Shown here piece by piece: positions 40,304 through 49,613 of a stretch of 64,000 bases of DNA. The translations under genes and the position numbers were made by a program. The notes beneath the pieces were generated by a model that saw nothing but the letters and a program-made list of their open reading frames with translations, did no database searches and had not been told where the DNA came from. Source of the stretch: 2-01-FULL-39-10-A sp964525395 (GTDB lineage Bacteria > Patescibacteriota > Microgenomatia > Levybacterales > UBA12049); assembly GCA_964525395.1 (NCBI GenBank), contig CAZGGU010000003.1:1-64000 (forward strand), given 5' to 3'. How positions within the stretch are numbered: the stretch's first letter is position 1; each line of letters opens with the position of its first letter.

Positions 40304-41583
40304 ATAAATATTTAAATTTAATAAAGGGATTCGGAAAGCACGAGCTGGTCAGTGGAAGTTTTTATGTATTTATTGGAACTACGGTTTCAAGTTTCTTAGC
40401 CTTTGTTTTAAATATATTTTTTGCAAGAGAATTAACTTATGTTGAGTATGGTGTTTTGGCATCTTTATTGTCCCTCGTTACACTTTTTACAATTCCAGCA
40501 TCCTCACTTTCAGCAGTAATAGTACGATATGCCACAAATTTCTTTGCAGAAAAGAAAACAAAGCAGGCAGGAGCTCTTTATAAAAAATCATTTTTGTGGT
40601 TAATCGTCATCGGAATTGGTATAAATGTTTTATTTTTTCTTCTGTTTCCCATATTTTCTAATTTTCTAAAAATTGATAATTTGCCACTCGTAATGATTAC
40701 AGCTATTTCTGTTTCCATGTTCTATTTCGCCACTCTTAATATGTCATTCATTCAAAGTATGCTTAAGTTTAGGTTGCTTGGTGTTTTGTATTCTATTGCC
40801 GGAGTCGGCAAATTAGTGGGTGGTGTGGTTCTTATCTTAATGGGATTTAATATTTATGGTGCGATTCTTGCAACATTTATTTTTTCATTTATTGATTTTG
40901 TTTTTGGATTATTTCCACTTAGGGAAACTATTAAAAATGCAGGAAAAGATGTGAAAATCGGAACTAGAGACTTTACATCCTATGCAATTCCTACTTCTAT
41001 AGCTGTGATTGCGCTTTCCTCGTTTATTGCGTCCGATGTGCTTTTAGTTAAGCATTTCTTTAGTCCATATCAAGCTGGCCTTTATGGAGGGTTAAATTTG
41101 GTGGGAAAAGTAATTTTTTACTTCACAGGTCCGATTGCTTTGGCAATGTTTCCTTTAATAGTTAAGAGGCATTCAAATAATGGAAATTTTAATAATCTTT
41201 TTTATCTTTCAATTGGGCTTGTTTTATTTTGCTCACTATTGATTACTGCATTTTATTTAATATTTCCAGAGTTTGTTCTTCAAATATTCTTGGGAGGGAA
41301 GCAGTATCTAACAATGGCGCCATATCTAGGAATTTTCGCTATCTTTCTAACAATCTTTAGTTTAAATAATGTTTTCGTTAGCTTTTTCTTATCAATTAAA
41401 AAAACGAATGTGTTTCCGATTGTAGTAATTTTTGCAGTTATGCAGATAGTTTTAATTTGTTTATATCATTCAAATTTTTATCAAATAATTTATATTTCTA
41501 TTATCGTTTCGGCCTTGCTTCTGGCCTCACTTGTGATATATTATCTTAAGCTTTATGGTGGGATTTATCTTAAGAAAAAATAG
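40300..41583 (+). CDS. Wzx-like polysaccharide flippase, 2
   Basis: A 427-aa membrane protein with 12-14 helices of the polysaccharide-export MOP family: SGSFYVFIGTTVSSFLAFVLNIFFARELTYVEYGVLASLLSL at the N-terminus, then SSLSAVIVRYATNF. It is shorter than and clearly different from the flippase at 21134. It is coupled to the PIG-V-like gene by ATGA overlap. It would export a lipid-linked saccharide; partner polymerase and ligase are not present nearby. Confidence 0.85.
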   Translation: MNKYLNLIKGFGKHELVSGSFYVFIGTTVSSFLAFVLNIFFARELTYVEYGVLASLLSLVTLFTIPASSLSAVIVRYATNFFAEKKTKQAGALYKKSFLWLIVIGIGINVLFFLLFPIFSNFLKIDNLPLVMITAISVSMFYFATLNMSFIQSMLKFRLLGVLYSIAGVGKLVGGVVLILMGFNIYGAILATFIFSFIDFVFGLFPLRETIKNAGKDVKIGTRDFTSYAIPTSIAVIALSSFIASDVLLVKHFFSPYQAGLYGGLNLVGKVIFYFTGPIALAMFPLIVKRHSNNGNFNNLFYLSIGLVLFCSLLITAFYLIFPEFVLQIFLGGKQYLTMAPYLGIFAIFLTIFSLNNVFVSFFLSIKKTNVFPIVVIFAVMQIVLICLYHSNFYQIIYISIIVSALLLASLVIYYLKLYGGIYLKKK

Positions 41584-41603
41584 TATTTATTCGCTTCTTT
41601 ATT

Positions 41604-42341
41604 ATGGCAGTTGATTTGAGTCTAATCATGCCTGCCTACAAACAAGAAAAAACAATCGTTAAGGATATCAAAGAGATTGATAAAGTTCTCTCCACGCTTA
41701 AATTGAAATACGAAATAATCGTTGTTGTTGATGGGTTTGTCGATAAAACATTCCAAAAAGCCAAAAGAATTAAAAAAAGAAAAGTAAAAGTTATAGGTTA
41801 CGAAAAAAATCTAGGCAAAGGATTTGCGATTAAGACTGGTGTTGAAAAAGCAAATGGAGATATTATTGGCTTCATCGATGCAGGAATGGATTTAGATCCC
41901 AGAGAGATAAAATATATGTTAGATATTATGTCCTGGAAAAATGCTGATATAGTTGTTGGAAGTAAACTTCATCCGGATTCAGTTGTAAATTACCCAATTA
42001 GCCGTAAAGTTATTTCATGGTGTTATAGATTGGTAACGCGTTCTTTATTTAATTTAAATATTAAGGATACACAGGTGGGTCTGAAAATTTTTAAGTATAA
42101 AGTTGCTAAGAAAGTTTTTCCCAAAATAGTAGTTAAAGCATTTGCATTTGATATAGAAGTTTTAGCAGTAGCTCACAGTTTTGGTTATAAGAAAATATAT
42201 GAAGCACCTATTAGATTAAGATTTCGTCAAGGCAGTATTACGAATACCAATTTTTGGAAAGTGGGCTTTTGGACATTAGTTGATACGATGGCCATATTTT
42301 ACAGAATGCACATCATCAATTACTATAAAAAGAATGGGTAA
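41604..42341 (+). CDS. GT2 polyprenyl-phosphate sugar synthase (DPM1-like)
   Basis: A 245-aa enzyme: LIMPAYKQEKTIVKDIKEID, VVVDGFVDKT, EKNLGKGFAIKTGVEKANGDIIGFIDAGMDLDPREI and KDTQVGLKIFKYKVAK. The usual VDDGS is VVDGF and the donor motif is DAGMDLD, so metal-binding positions are conserved but the neighbours vary. It precedes a GT-C gene that begins inside its last codons, again pairing a lipid-sugar synthase with a lipid-sugar-using transferase. Confidence 0.85.
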   Translation: MAVDLSLIMPAYKQEKTIVKDIKEIDKVLSTLKLKYEIIVVVDGFVDKTFQKAKRIKKRKVKVIGYEKNLGKGFAIKTGVEKANGDIIGFIDAGMDLDPREIKYMLDIMSWKNADIVVGSKLHPDSVVNYPISRKVISWCYRLVTRSLFNLNIKDTQVGLKIFKYKVAKKVFPKIVVKAFAFDIEVLAVAHSFGYKKIYEAPIRLRFRQGSITNTNFWKVGFWTLVDTMAIFYRMHIINYYKKNG

Positions 42342-43662
42342 GCTTCTTAAAAATAAATTTTTAGTTATTTTAGTGTCAATTTTACTTTTGGCATTTTTTC
42401 TAAGAGCTTATAACCTGACCAATTCTCCTCGACTTGGTGCAACTTTTGACGAATTCGCTTGGACATGGATAGGAATTAGTTTAATACAAGAGCATGTTCC
42501 TAGCTCTTGGTCTCCGCACCCTCAATACGAAGGACACAGGGAGTATAAGAAATACCTAAATGCAGATTTTTGGATAGTTAAGCCTTATCTTGAGCATCCA
42601 CCCTTCTTTGGGCTTGTAGCAGGTTCTTTTGCGATCTTAAACGGGGCAGACGGGATGTTTGATGTGACTCTTGATAAAATTCGCCCACTGGCTCTTATTT
42701 TGGGTTTAGTATCAATTGGCACGTTATTTTTGCTAGTCAGAGAAATATATGATGAAAAAATTGCATTGCTCTCAACGCTTATATATGCCACTATTCCGAC
42801 TGTGGTTATAGGATCACGCTTAGTCCAGAATGAGAATTTTTTTATCCCGATATATTTATCTGCTTTATTTTTAATTGCGAAATATTTTAGAACAAAGAAT
42901 AAGAAATTAATCTACATGTCAGCGGTATTGTGCGGATTGTTGGTTATTTCAAAAGTTCCTTGGATTGCAGCTTCAGTGGGAATTATTTCCATATTGTTTT
43001 ATAAGCAGAAATATAATTTGGGATTAAGAGTTGGATTGATTGTAGCTCTATTTTTCATTGGATATTTAATTTATGGATTATTTTTTAATTCTGATTTATT
43101 TTTGGGTCTTTGGGGTCTCCAGTTGCAAAGATATGACATTTCATTTAACAGCGTTTACGCTCTGTTTACAGAGCCGTATTTAACTGATAGGTACTTCATT
43201 GATGGGTGGATATTTTTTGGGTGGTTTGCTTTTATTCTCTTATTGATTAAAGATTATAAAAAGAACATTGTAGTTATCCTTGGGCTGCTTGCATATTTAG
43301 GAATTTTTATTTTTGCAATTCCAAATGAAGCAGGTCATGGTTGGTATAGATATCCGTTTTATCCATTTCTTGCGATTTCTGTCGCATTATTTATAAAAGA
43401 ATATTTTAATAAAAACATTCTTTTAACCTTTCTATTTATTTTACTTGTTGGATTGTCGATGCTTGAAGTTTCTTACGGAACAAAGTTTGGGTTTTCATTT
43501 TTAGTTTTTAGAGGATTTTTGTTTGTATGCGCTTTATCACTCTTGCCACTATTTTTTAGAAGTAATAATTTGTTAAAATTCTCGCACGGACTTAACTTTA
43601 TATTGCTGATTGGAGTATTTGGTTTAAATGTCCTCGCTGTCCTCACATATCTAGAAATTTAA
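42334..43662 (+). CDS. PMT-like GT-C glycosyltransferase
   Basis: A 442-aa membrane protein with about ten helices. The first loop contains GATFDEFAWTWIGISLIQEHVPSSWSPHPQYEGHREYK, with FDE in the place of the catalytic acid. The start at 42334 (MGKLLKNKF) is preferred to the ATG at 42280 because the latter would read through a non-membrane, out-of-family stretch inside the GT2 gene; the chosen start overlaps it by 8 nt. The C-terminus lacks the long soluble tail of the tandem PMT copies. Confidence 0.76.
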   Translation: MGKLLKNKFLVILVSILLLAFFLRAYNLTNSPRLGATFDEFAWTWIGISLIQEHVPSSWSPHPQYEGHREYKKYLNADFWIVKPYLEHPPFFGLVAGSFAILNGADGMFDVTLDKIRPLALILGLVSIGTLFLLVREIYDEKIALLSTLIYATIPTVVIGSRLVQNENFFIPIYLSALFLIAKYFRTKNKKLIYMSAVLCGLLVISKVPWIAASVGIISILFYKQKYNLGLRVGLIVALFFIGYLIYGLFFNSDLFLGLWGLQLQRYDISFNSVYALFTEPYLTDRYFIDGWIFFGWFAFILLLIKDYKKNIVVILGLLAYLGIFIFAIPNEAGHGWYRYPFYPFLAISVALFIKEYFNKNILLTFLFILLVGLSMLEVSYGTKFGFSFLVFRGFLFVCALSLLPLFFRSNNLLKFSHGLNFILLIGVFGLNVLAVLTYLEI

Positions 43663-44762
43663 TGAATATTTTAATTCTCAATTGGAAGGATATTAAGAAT
43701 CCTACTGCAGGTGGGGCTGAAATTGTCACATACGAGCATGCAAGAAGATGGATAAAGGCAGGGCACACTGTTACCTGGCTTTCTTCAGCATTTAGAAAGA
43801 GTCTAAAGGAAGAGACTATAGAGGGTATTAAGATTAGAAGGTTCGGAAATATATATCAAGTATATTTATTTGCCCCCTACTTTTATTTGTTCGGCGGCCA
43901 GAAGTTTGATTTAGTGATTGATGAGGTCCATGGTATTCCTTTTTTTACCCCTTTTTATGTGAGAAAGCCTAAGTTAATTCTTATCCACGAAATAGCAGGA
44001 GAGATTTGGGATTACATGTATAGTTTTCCCTTTAATTATTTAGGAAAAGTTCTGGAGCGATTTTATCTAACAATTTATAGAAATCAATATTTTTGGACCG
44101 ATTGTAAATCAACGATCGATGAGTTAGTCAAGAACGGAATTAAAAGAAAAAGATGTATTGCAATTCCTTGTCCTTCAAACGCCAAGCCTATTAGTAAGCC
44201 AATTATAAATAAGCAATTAATTTTCGTTTCGGTTTCCAGAATTGTAAAGATGAAAGGAATAGAAGATGTAATAAAAGCCTTTTCAATAGTGAATAAAAAA
44301 TTTTTAAACTCAAAACTACTTATTATTGGAGACGGCGACAAGAGATATATTAATTACCTAAAAAAGGAATTAGTCAGAGCAAATGGAATTGAGAAAAATG
44401 TACAATTTTTAGGTTATGTAGAAGAAAAGAAAAAACTTAATATTTTAAAAAAATCTTACCTACTTCTCCATGCTTCTGTGAAAGAAGGTTGGGGAATAGT
44501 TGTGATTGAGGCAGCCAGTCAGTCTACGCCTGCAGTTGTATATAACGTTCCAGGTTTAAGTGAGTCGGTTAAAAATAAATTGACTGGAGTAGTTCTCTCG
44601 AAAAATTCATTCGAGGAGATGGCTAATAGTGTGATTAGATTGACTCAGCAGAAAAATACATATCGCAAATATCAAAAAAATTGTTTAGAATGGGCTAATG
44701 ATTTAAATTGGGATGACCAAGTTAAAAAGAGTTTATCAATGTTAAATAAATTAAAGTCATGA
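43662..44762 (+). CDS. GT4 glycosyltransferase
   Basis: A 366-aa GT-B enzyme. The N-terminus reads ILNWKDIKNPTAGGAEIVTYEHARRW, a pattern of GT4 enzymes with the GGAE loop. The donor domain has FVSVSRIVKMKGIEDVIKAF and the E-x7-E motif EGWGIVVIEAASQSTPAVV. The TAATG junction with the gene upstream and the ATGA overlap downstream tie it into the same operon. Donor and acceptor unknown. Confidence 0.87.
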   Translation: MNILILNWKDIKNPTAGGAEIVTYEHARRWIKAGHTVTWLSSAFRKSLKEETIEGIKIRRFGNIYQVYLFAPYFYLFGGQKFDLVIDEVHGIPFFTPFYVRKPKLILIHEIAGEIWDYMYSFPFNYLGKVLERFYLTIYRNQYFWTDCKSTIDELVKNGIKRKRCIAIPCPSNAKPISKPIINKQLIFVSVSRIVKMKGIEDVIKAFSIVNKKFLNSKLLIIGDGDKRYINYLKKELVRANGIEKNVQFLGYVEEKKKLNILKKSYLLLHASVKEGWGIVVIEAASQSTPAVVYNVPGLSESVKNKLTGVVLSKNSFEEMANSVIRLTQQKNTYRKYQKNCLEWANDLNWDDQVKKSLSMLNKLKS

Positions 44763-45778
44763 AATTATCTAAGCCATCTGTAACAATTATTTTAATCACA
44801 TGGAATGTAGAGAGAACAATAAGTAAAGTTCTTAAAACAATCGAGGAGCAGGAATATCCAAAAAAATTAATTGAGGTTATTGCAGTTGATGGTGATTCAG
44901 ATGATTCAACAGTTAAAATATTAAAGAAATCTCCTCTAAAAATAAAAGTTCTGAATAGTCCTTATCCTAAAGATCCTGAGGCTTGTAGGGGCGTAGGGCT
45001 TAAAGCTGCAAAAAACGATATTATCTGTTTTATAGATTCTGACAATTATCTACCTCATAGGAAATGGCTCAGTAAGATGATTGAGCCTTTTAATAAAGAG
45101 CCAAACATAGTTGGAACAGAGACTTTAAGGTTTGCATATAGAAAGTCAGATAATTACTTAAATAGGTATTTTGCTCTTATTGGTTCGGCAGATCCTGTGG
45201 GCCTATATCTTGGGAAAGCAGATAAGCTCTCTTATTTGACTGATAATTGGAAGTTGTATGGAAATGTGATTGGTGATGAAAAAGATTACTTCGTAGTTAA
45301 TTTTAGTCCTAATGAATTTCCAACTCTAGGTTCAAACGGATTCTGCGCGCGAAGAAAACTTCTTTTAAAAGGAAAATCAGATCCTAAGCACTATTTTCAT
45401 ATTGATGTGCCTTTAGATTTAGCTAGGATGGGTTTTACAAAATACGGTGTAGTAAGAGACGTAATTATTCATGACACAGCTACTACTCTGTCAAACTTTT
45501 TAAGTAAGAGAGCAAAATACATGAGACTTCATTATCAAAAGAGATCTCGAGATAGAAGATATAAGGTATTTGATCCAAATAGTCATGATGATTTGCTTAG
45601 AATATTCCTATTCATTTTCTTTTCATTAACTTTTGTTCAACCTACTTATGTGGCGCTTAAGGGATTTTTAAAAATTAGAGATTTGGCTTGGTTTACTCAT
45701 CCAATATTTTGTTTTTCCATTATGACAATTTATACATATGCTGTACTAGAGAAATTTATAAAAACAAAATTAAAATGA
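44759..45778 (+). CDS. GT2 glycosyltransferase
   Basis: A 339-aa transferase: TIILITWNVERTISKVLKTI, VDGDSDDST, then CFIDSDNYLPHRKWL (metal site DSD) and GSNGFCARRKLLL. A C-terminal hydrophobic pair of helices (~280-330) probably ties it to the membrane. It is a distant member of the family; substrate unknown. The following PLP-enzyme gene begins at its stop (ATGA). Confidence 0.82.
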   Translation: MKLSKPSVTIILITWNVERTISKVLKTIEEQEYPKKLIEVIAVDGDSDDSTVKILKKSPLKIKVLNSPYPKDPEACRGVGLKAAKNDIICFIDSDNYLPHRKWLSKMIEPFNKEPNIVGTETLRFAYRKSDNYLNRYFALIGSADPVGLYLGKADKLSYLTDNWKLYGNVIGDEKDYFVVNFSPNEFPTLGSNGFCARRKLLLKGKSDPKHYFHIDVPLDLARMGFTKYGVVRDVIIHDTATTLSNFLSKRAKYMRLHYQKRSRDRRYKVFDPNSHDDLLRIFLFIFFSLTFVQPTYVALKGFLKIRDLAWFTHPIFCFSIMTIYTYAVLEKFIKTKLK

Positions 45779-46950
45779 TCCCACTTATAAAATCAACATT
45801 CTATAACGAAACAAAAGTAAAAAAAGATTTGATAAGTTTTATTAAAAAATCTAAAAAATTAAGTTTTGGTAGAGAATGTGAAAAATTTGAAAAAAACTTT
45901 GCAAAGTATCAAGGTAGAAAAAGATGCGTTTTTGTAAATAGTGGAAGTTCGGCAAATTTAGCGCTCATTCAAGCTTTGTTAAATCTCAAAAGATTGAAGA
46001 GAGGAGATAAAGTGGCTTTTTCAGCATTAACATGGGCAACCAATGCTATGCCGCTAATTCAGCTTGGCTTGGATCCGGTGCCCGTCGATATTGAAGTAGA
46101 AACACTTAATATTTCCAGTCAAAATTTTCTAGAAGTGATTAAAAAAGAAAAAGTAAAAGCATTATTTATAACGAATATTTTAGGGTTTTGTGGCGATATA
46201 GATAAAATTAAAAAAATATGTAGAGAGAAAAATATTATTTTGATTGAAGACAATTGCGAATCTCTTGGCACGATCTATAAAGGGAAAAAACTTGGTAATT
46301 TCGGCCTCGCTTCTACTTTTTCTTTTTATGTGGGACATCATATGTCTACGATAGAGGGCGGATCAATATGCACAGATGATAATGAGCTGGCGGACATGCT
46401 TTCTCTGGTAAGGGCACATGGTTGGGATCGAAACTTAGATTTTTCAAAACAAGATAAAATTAGAAAAAAGTTCAATGTTAATTCCACCTTTTATTCTAGA
46501 TATACATTTTATGATCTGGGATATAATTTGAGGCCAACAGAAATTAATGGATTTATCGGAAACCAGGAGCTTAGGCATATAAATAAGATTGTAAAGCAGA
46601 GAAACAAAAATTTCTTAAAGATTGCAAAGGAAATTTATGAAAACGAAAATTTTTATCCTCTTAAATACGATCATATTGATTTAATTTCAAACTTCGCAAT
46701 TCCAATTGTTTGCAAGAGTAGGGAAATTAGGGACAGAATTGTTAAGGAGTGTGAGAACAAGATTGAGATTAGGCCGATTGTTGGCGGAGATTTAACGCTT
46801 CAACCATTTTTTAGTAAATATGTAAAAAAGAGATATAAAAATTCTAATGCCAGGCTAGCTCATGAGCAGGGTTTGTATTTGGGGAATAACCCAGAATTAA
46901 CAGAAAAAGAAATAAAAATTATTACTAAATTATTATCTAATGCAATATGA
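45775..46950 (+). CDS. PLP-dependent sugar 3-dehydratase-like enzyme (DegT/RfbH/ColD class, His at the Lys site)
   Basis: A 391-aa fold-type-I PLP enzyme of the DegT/DnrJ/EryC1/StrS group: NSGSSANLAL (phosphate binding), IEDNCESLG with Asp159 (pyridine N), and SFYVGHHMSTIEGG. The last motif has His188 exactly where aminotransferases carry the PLP-binding Lys. That change defines the 3-dehydratases ColD and E1/RfbH (SFYPAHHITMGEGG), which remove the C3 hydroxyl of 4-keto-6-deoxyhexoses. Expected product: a 3,6-dideoxyhexose. No reductase partner is beside it, so a glutamate-driven ColD-like mode is plausible. The start at 45775 (ATGA) replaces the ATG at 45688, which runs inside the GT2 gene. 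Confidence 0.82.
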   Translation: MIPLIKSTFYNETKVKKDLISFIKKSKKLSFGRECEKFEKNFAKYQGRKRCVFVNSGSSANLALIQALLNLKRLKRGDKVAFSALTWATNAMPLIQLGLDPVPVDIEVETLNISSQNFLEVIKKEKVKALFITNILGFCGDIDKIKKICREKNIILIEDNCESLGTIYKGKKLGNFGLASTFSFYVGHHMSTIEGGSICTDDNELADMLSLVRAHGWDRNLDFSKQDKIRKKFNVNSTFYSRYTFYDLGYNLRPTEINGFIGNQELRHINKIVKQRNKNFLKIAKEIYENENFYPLKYDHIDLISNFAIPIVCKSREIRDRIVKECENKIEIRPIVGGDLTLQPFFSKYVKKRYKNSNARLAHEQGLYLGNNPELTEKEIKIITKLLSNAI

Positions 46951-47648
46951 AGATACTAGAAATAGGATCTGGTCAAGGATTCCATTTAAGCGTTTTAGCA
47001 AGAGATGATTCAAACGAAGTTATTGGCATAGATTTATCCAAAAACGATTTAAAAATCTCAAGAAAGAGGTATCCAAATTTAGATTTTAGATATATGAACG
47101 CCGAAAAGCTTAAATTTAAAAAAAATACTTTTGATGAAATATATGCGCTCGATGTATTAGAGCATGTCGATAATTTAAATAAGGTCCTTAATGAAATTAC
47201 CAGGGTTTTAAAACCTGGAGGAAAATTTATTATTAATATTCCTTACCATAAATCTGAGCGTTGGCTTCTTAAAGTTCGCCCTACATTTCATAAAGAAATT
47301 CACCATGTCCGAATTTTTGGAGAGAAAGAGCTTGAATCTATCTTAAAAAAGAAAAAATATAAATTGCTTAAGAAGGAAAGAAAAGAGTTTCTTCAGCACA
47401 TTGAGCTATATGTCTTATTTAGACGAAAAATAAAATCAAAAACACAATTAAGTATTGGTAGTTGGAGAGACACATATTTTACAAAATTTGTTCATGTAGC
47501 AGTCCTTTACACGAATCCAGCTGTATTAAAAACTCCATTAGTATATTTTCCAATTTGGATTATTACACTTCCGGTTGGAGGTGTTATTAACTTTATTGCT
47601 AATCAAAAATTTCCAAGATCTCTATATTACATATTTGAGAAAAAATAA
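46947..47648 (+). CDS. SAM-dependent methyltransferase (class I)
   Basis: A 233-aa Rossmann-type methyltransferase of the Methyltransf_11 kind. SAM-binding motif I is LEIGSGQGFHLSVLA (4-18), followed by GIDLSK, ALDVLEHV and ITRVLKPGGKFIINIP. The C-terminal ~60 residues contain a hydrophobic segment (VYFPIWIITLPVGGVINFIA), suggesting membrane association. In a glycan operon it may O-methylate a sugar or lipid carrier; the substrate is inferred only from neighbours. Confidence 0.83.
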   Translation: MKILEIGSGQGFHLSVLARDDSNEVIGIDLSKNDLKISRKRYPNLDFRYMNAEKLKFKKNTFDEIYALDVLEHVDNLNKVLNEITRVLKPGGKFIINIPYHKSERWLLKVRPTFHKEIHHVRIFGEKELESILKKKKYKLLKKERKEFLQHIELYVLFRRKIKSKTQLSIGSWRDTYFTKFVHVAVLYTNPAVLKTPLVYFPIWIITLPVGGVINFIANQKFPRSLYYIFEKK

Positions 47649-47650
47649 AA

Positions 47651-48616
47651 ATGAAAAAAAACGAGAAAATTACTATCTTTACAGTTAACTGGAATGGTAA
47701 GAAGTGGCTTAAAAAATATTTAGATTCTGTCGAGAATCAAACATATCCAAATATTGAAAATATTGTTGTTGATAATGCTTCCAATGATGGTTCAGTAGAA
47801 TTTATTAAGAAATATTATCCTAAGGTAAAAATTATTCAAAATAAAAAAAATTTTGGTTTAGCAAAAGCAACACAAATTGGTGTTAAAAATGCAAAAGGGA
47901 AGTATATTTTATTTATTAACAACGATACTTGGTTTAATAAAGCTTTTGTAAGTGATTTATTTGAGTTTTATCAGAATAATAATTATACGGTAGTCTCAGC
48001 TAGGGAGGAAAGATATTTTGATAATAAAAAATTCAACTGTAATACAACTATTGATCTAACAGGTAGTCCTGCATATTTTAAGCCTGCTTATTCAAAACCT
48101 CATAAAATATTTTATTTAACTGTATGTTTTTTATGCTTAAAAGATGACTTTATTAAATCGAAAGGAACTGACGAGGATTTTTTTATGTACTATGAGGATG
48201 TTGATTGGTTTTGGAGATTAACTTTATTAGGTAAAAAATTTAGAGTAGCAGAAAAAATAAAAATTCATCATGCAGGAGCAGGAAGTAGCGGCTCTGGAAT
48301 TAGATATGATTTCTTCCTTTGGAGAAATCAAAACTCATTACAATCTTTAATCAAGAACTATTCATCAAAAATGCTATTAGTGACGCTACCGTTATTTGTT
48401 CTGCAAAATATTTTTGAAATAATATTTTTTTTAGTAATTCTTAAGCCAAAAATTTCTTATTCATATATTGAAGGATGGATTTTTAATTTAAAGAATGTAA
48501 GGAGAACTTTAAAAAAGAGAAAATGGATTCAGAATAATCGAATCGTGGGGGACTTAGAGGTCATTAAGAAAATGTATATTGGGCCATCTAAATTAAAAAC
48601 ATTATTGAATCATTAA
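47651..48616 (+). CDS. GT2 glycosyltransferase, rhamnosyltransferase-like
   Basis: A 321-aa enzyme: FTVNWNGKKWLKKYLDSV, VDNASNDGS, NKKNFGLAKATQIGVKNAKGKYILFINNDTWFN and DEDFFMYYEDVDWFWRLTLLG, followed by HHAGAGSSGSG. A hydrophobic C-terminal segment lies near 240-265. It closely fits WbbL-type rhamnosyltransferases. Lies 2 nt after the methyltransferase and 1 nt before the next GT2. Confidence 0.86.
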   Translation: MKKNEKITIFTVNWNGKKWLKKYLDSVENQTYPNIENIVVDNASNDGSVEFIKKYYPKVKIIQNKKNFGLAKATQIGVKNAKGKYILFINNDTWFNKAFVSDLFEFYQNNNYTVVSAREERYFDNKKFNCNTTIDLTGSPAYFKPAYSKPHKIFYLTVCFLCLKDDFIKSKGTDEDFFMYYEDVDWFWRLTLLGKKFRVAEKIKIHHAGAGSSGSGIRYDFFLWRNQNSLQSLIKNYSSKMLLVTLPLFVLQNIFEIIFFLVILKPKISYSYIEGWIFNLKNVRRTLKKRKWIQNNRIVGDLEVIKKMYIGPSKLKTLLNH

Positions 48617-48617
48617 T

Positions 48618-49613
48618 ATGAAAAAGAAATTACTCTTATCTATTATTACGCCTACATTAAACAACCAGAAAGATATTAAGAGATTTCTGAATTATATTAA
48701 TTCTCAAAAAAAAGAAACATTCAATACTGAAATAATTGTTTTTGATGGTGGATCATCTGATAGAACCGTAGAGATTGCAAGAAAACTTGGTGCAAAGGTA
48801 TATGAAAACCCTTTTGTTTTAGCTGATTCTGGAGTTAATTTAGGAATTAAAAAAGCTAAAGGTGAAATCTTGATGATTCTTGCAGTGGATAATATTTTTT
48901 ATGAAAAAGATTCACTTCAGAAAATGGTTAATGTTTTCAAAGATAAAACTATTATGGCAGCATTTCCCATACATTCAAGTTTAAAAAGTGATTCGCTATT
49001 TACGAAGTACATAAATAATTTTACTGATCCATTTAATAATTTTGTTTATGGTTACGCAGCAAACGGAAGAACATTTAAAAAGGTATTTAAAACACTTGAG
49101 TCAAATGAACTATATGAAATTTATGATTTCTCTTCAAGTAGTGAAAGGCCTTTAATTGCTTTTGCTCAAGGTTTTACAATCCGTAAAGGTTTTACAAGAA
49201 ATAAAGATAGAAGTCACGATGATGTATTGCCGGTAATTGATTTGATAGTGCAAGGAAAGAAAATAGCATTTGTTTATTCTGTGCGACTGCATCATCACAC
49301 AGTGCGAAATTTAAGTCATTTTATTAGAAAACAGGCTTGGGCTACTTTAAATTCTCTTCAAAGAAAAAAATATGGAATATCCTTTCGAAGGGTTTACTTG
49401 TCTGAAGGACAGCAGCTTCGGATGAATTTCTGGCCATTTTATTCACTGCTCATTTTTCCAGTAGTCATCAGGGCTTCTTACAAGCTTGTTAGAGATCGTG
49501 ATAAATTATGGCTTTTAGATCCTATTTTGTGTATTATTTCTGCTTACACAAGCTTAGTAGTAGGATTATCATATTTATTTAATAAAAAAATGGCATTTAA
49601 GAGACAAAAATGA
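48618..49613 (+). CDS. GT2 glycosyltransferase
   Basis: A 331-aa transferase: SIITPTLNNQKDIKRFLNYI, VFDGGSSDRTVEIARKLGAKV, then LADSGVNLGIKKAKGEILMILAVDNIF, where the usual DADD is AVDN. A basic Arg/Lys/His-rich segment precedes C-terminal hydrophobic helices. Substrate unknown. The bifunctional sugar enzyme downstream begins within its last codons (4-nt overlap). Confidence 0.82.
   Translation: MKKKLLLSIITPTLNNQKDIKRFLNYINSQKKETFNTEIIVFDGGSSDRTVEIARKLGAKVYENPFVLADSGVNLGIKKAKGEILMILAVDNIFYEKDSLQKMVNVFKDKTIMAAFPIHSSLKSDSLFTKYINNFTDPFNNFVYGYAANGRTFKKVFKTLESNELYEIYDFSSSSERPLIAFAQGFTIRKGFTRNKDRSHDDVLPVIDLIVQGKKIAFVYSVRLHHHTVRNLSHFIRKQAWATLNSLQRKKYGISFRRVYLSEGQQLRMNFWPFYSLLIFPVVIRASYKLVRDRDKLWLLDPILCIISAYTSLVVGLSYLFNKKMAFKRQK

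Noticed and set aside
42280..42333. N-terminal extension of the GT-C protein at 42334
   Set aside because: It would overlap the GT2 gene by 62 nt and add residues without a membrane or family pattern; MGKLLKNKF at 42334 starts just before the first helix.
45688..45774. N-terminal extension of the sugar 3-dehydratase-like protein
   Set aside because: The extra 29 residues lie inside the preceding GT2 gene and are not family-like; the ATG at 45775 gives the normal N-terminus and an ATGA overlap.
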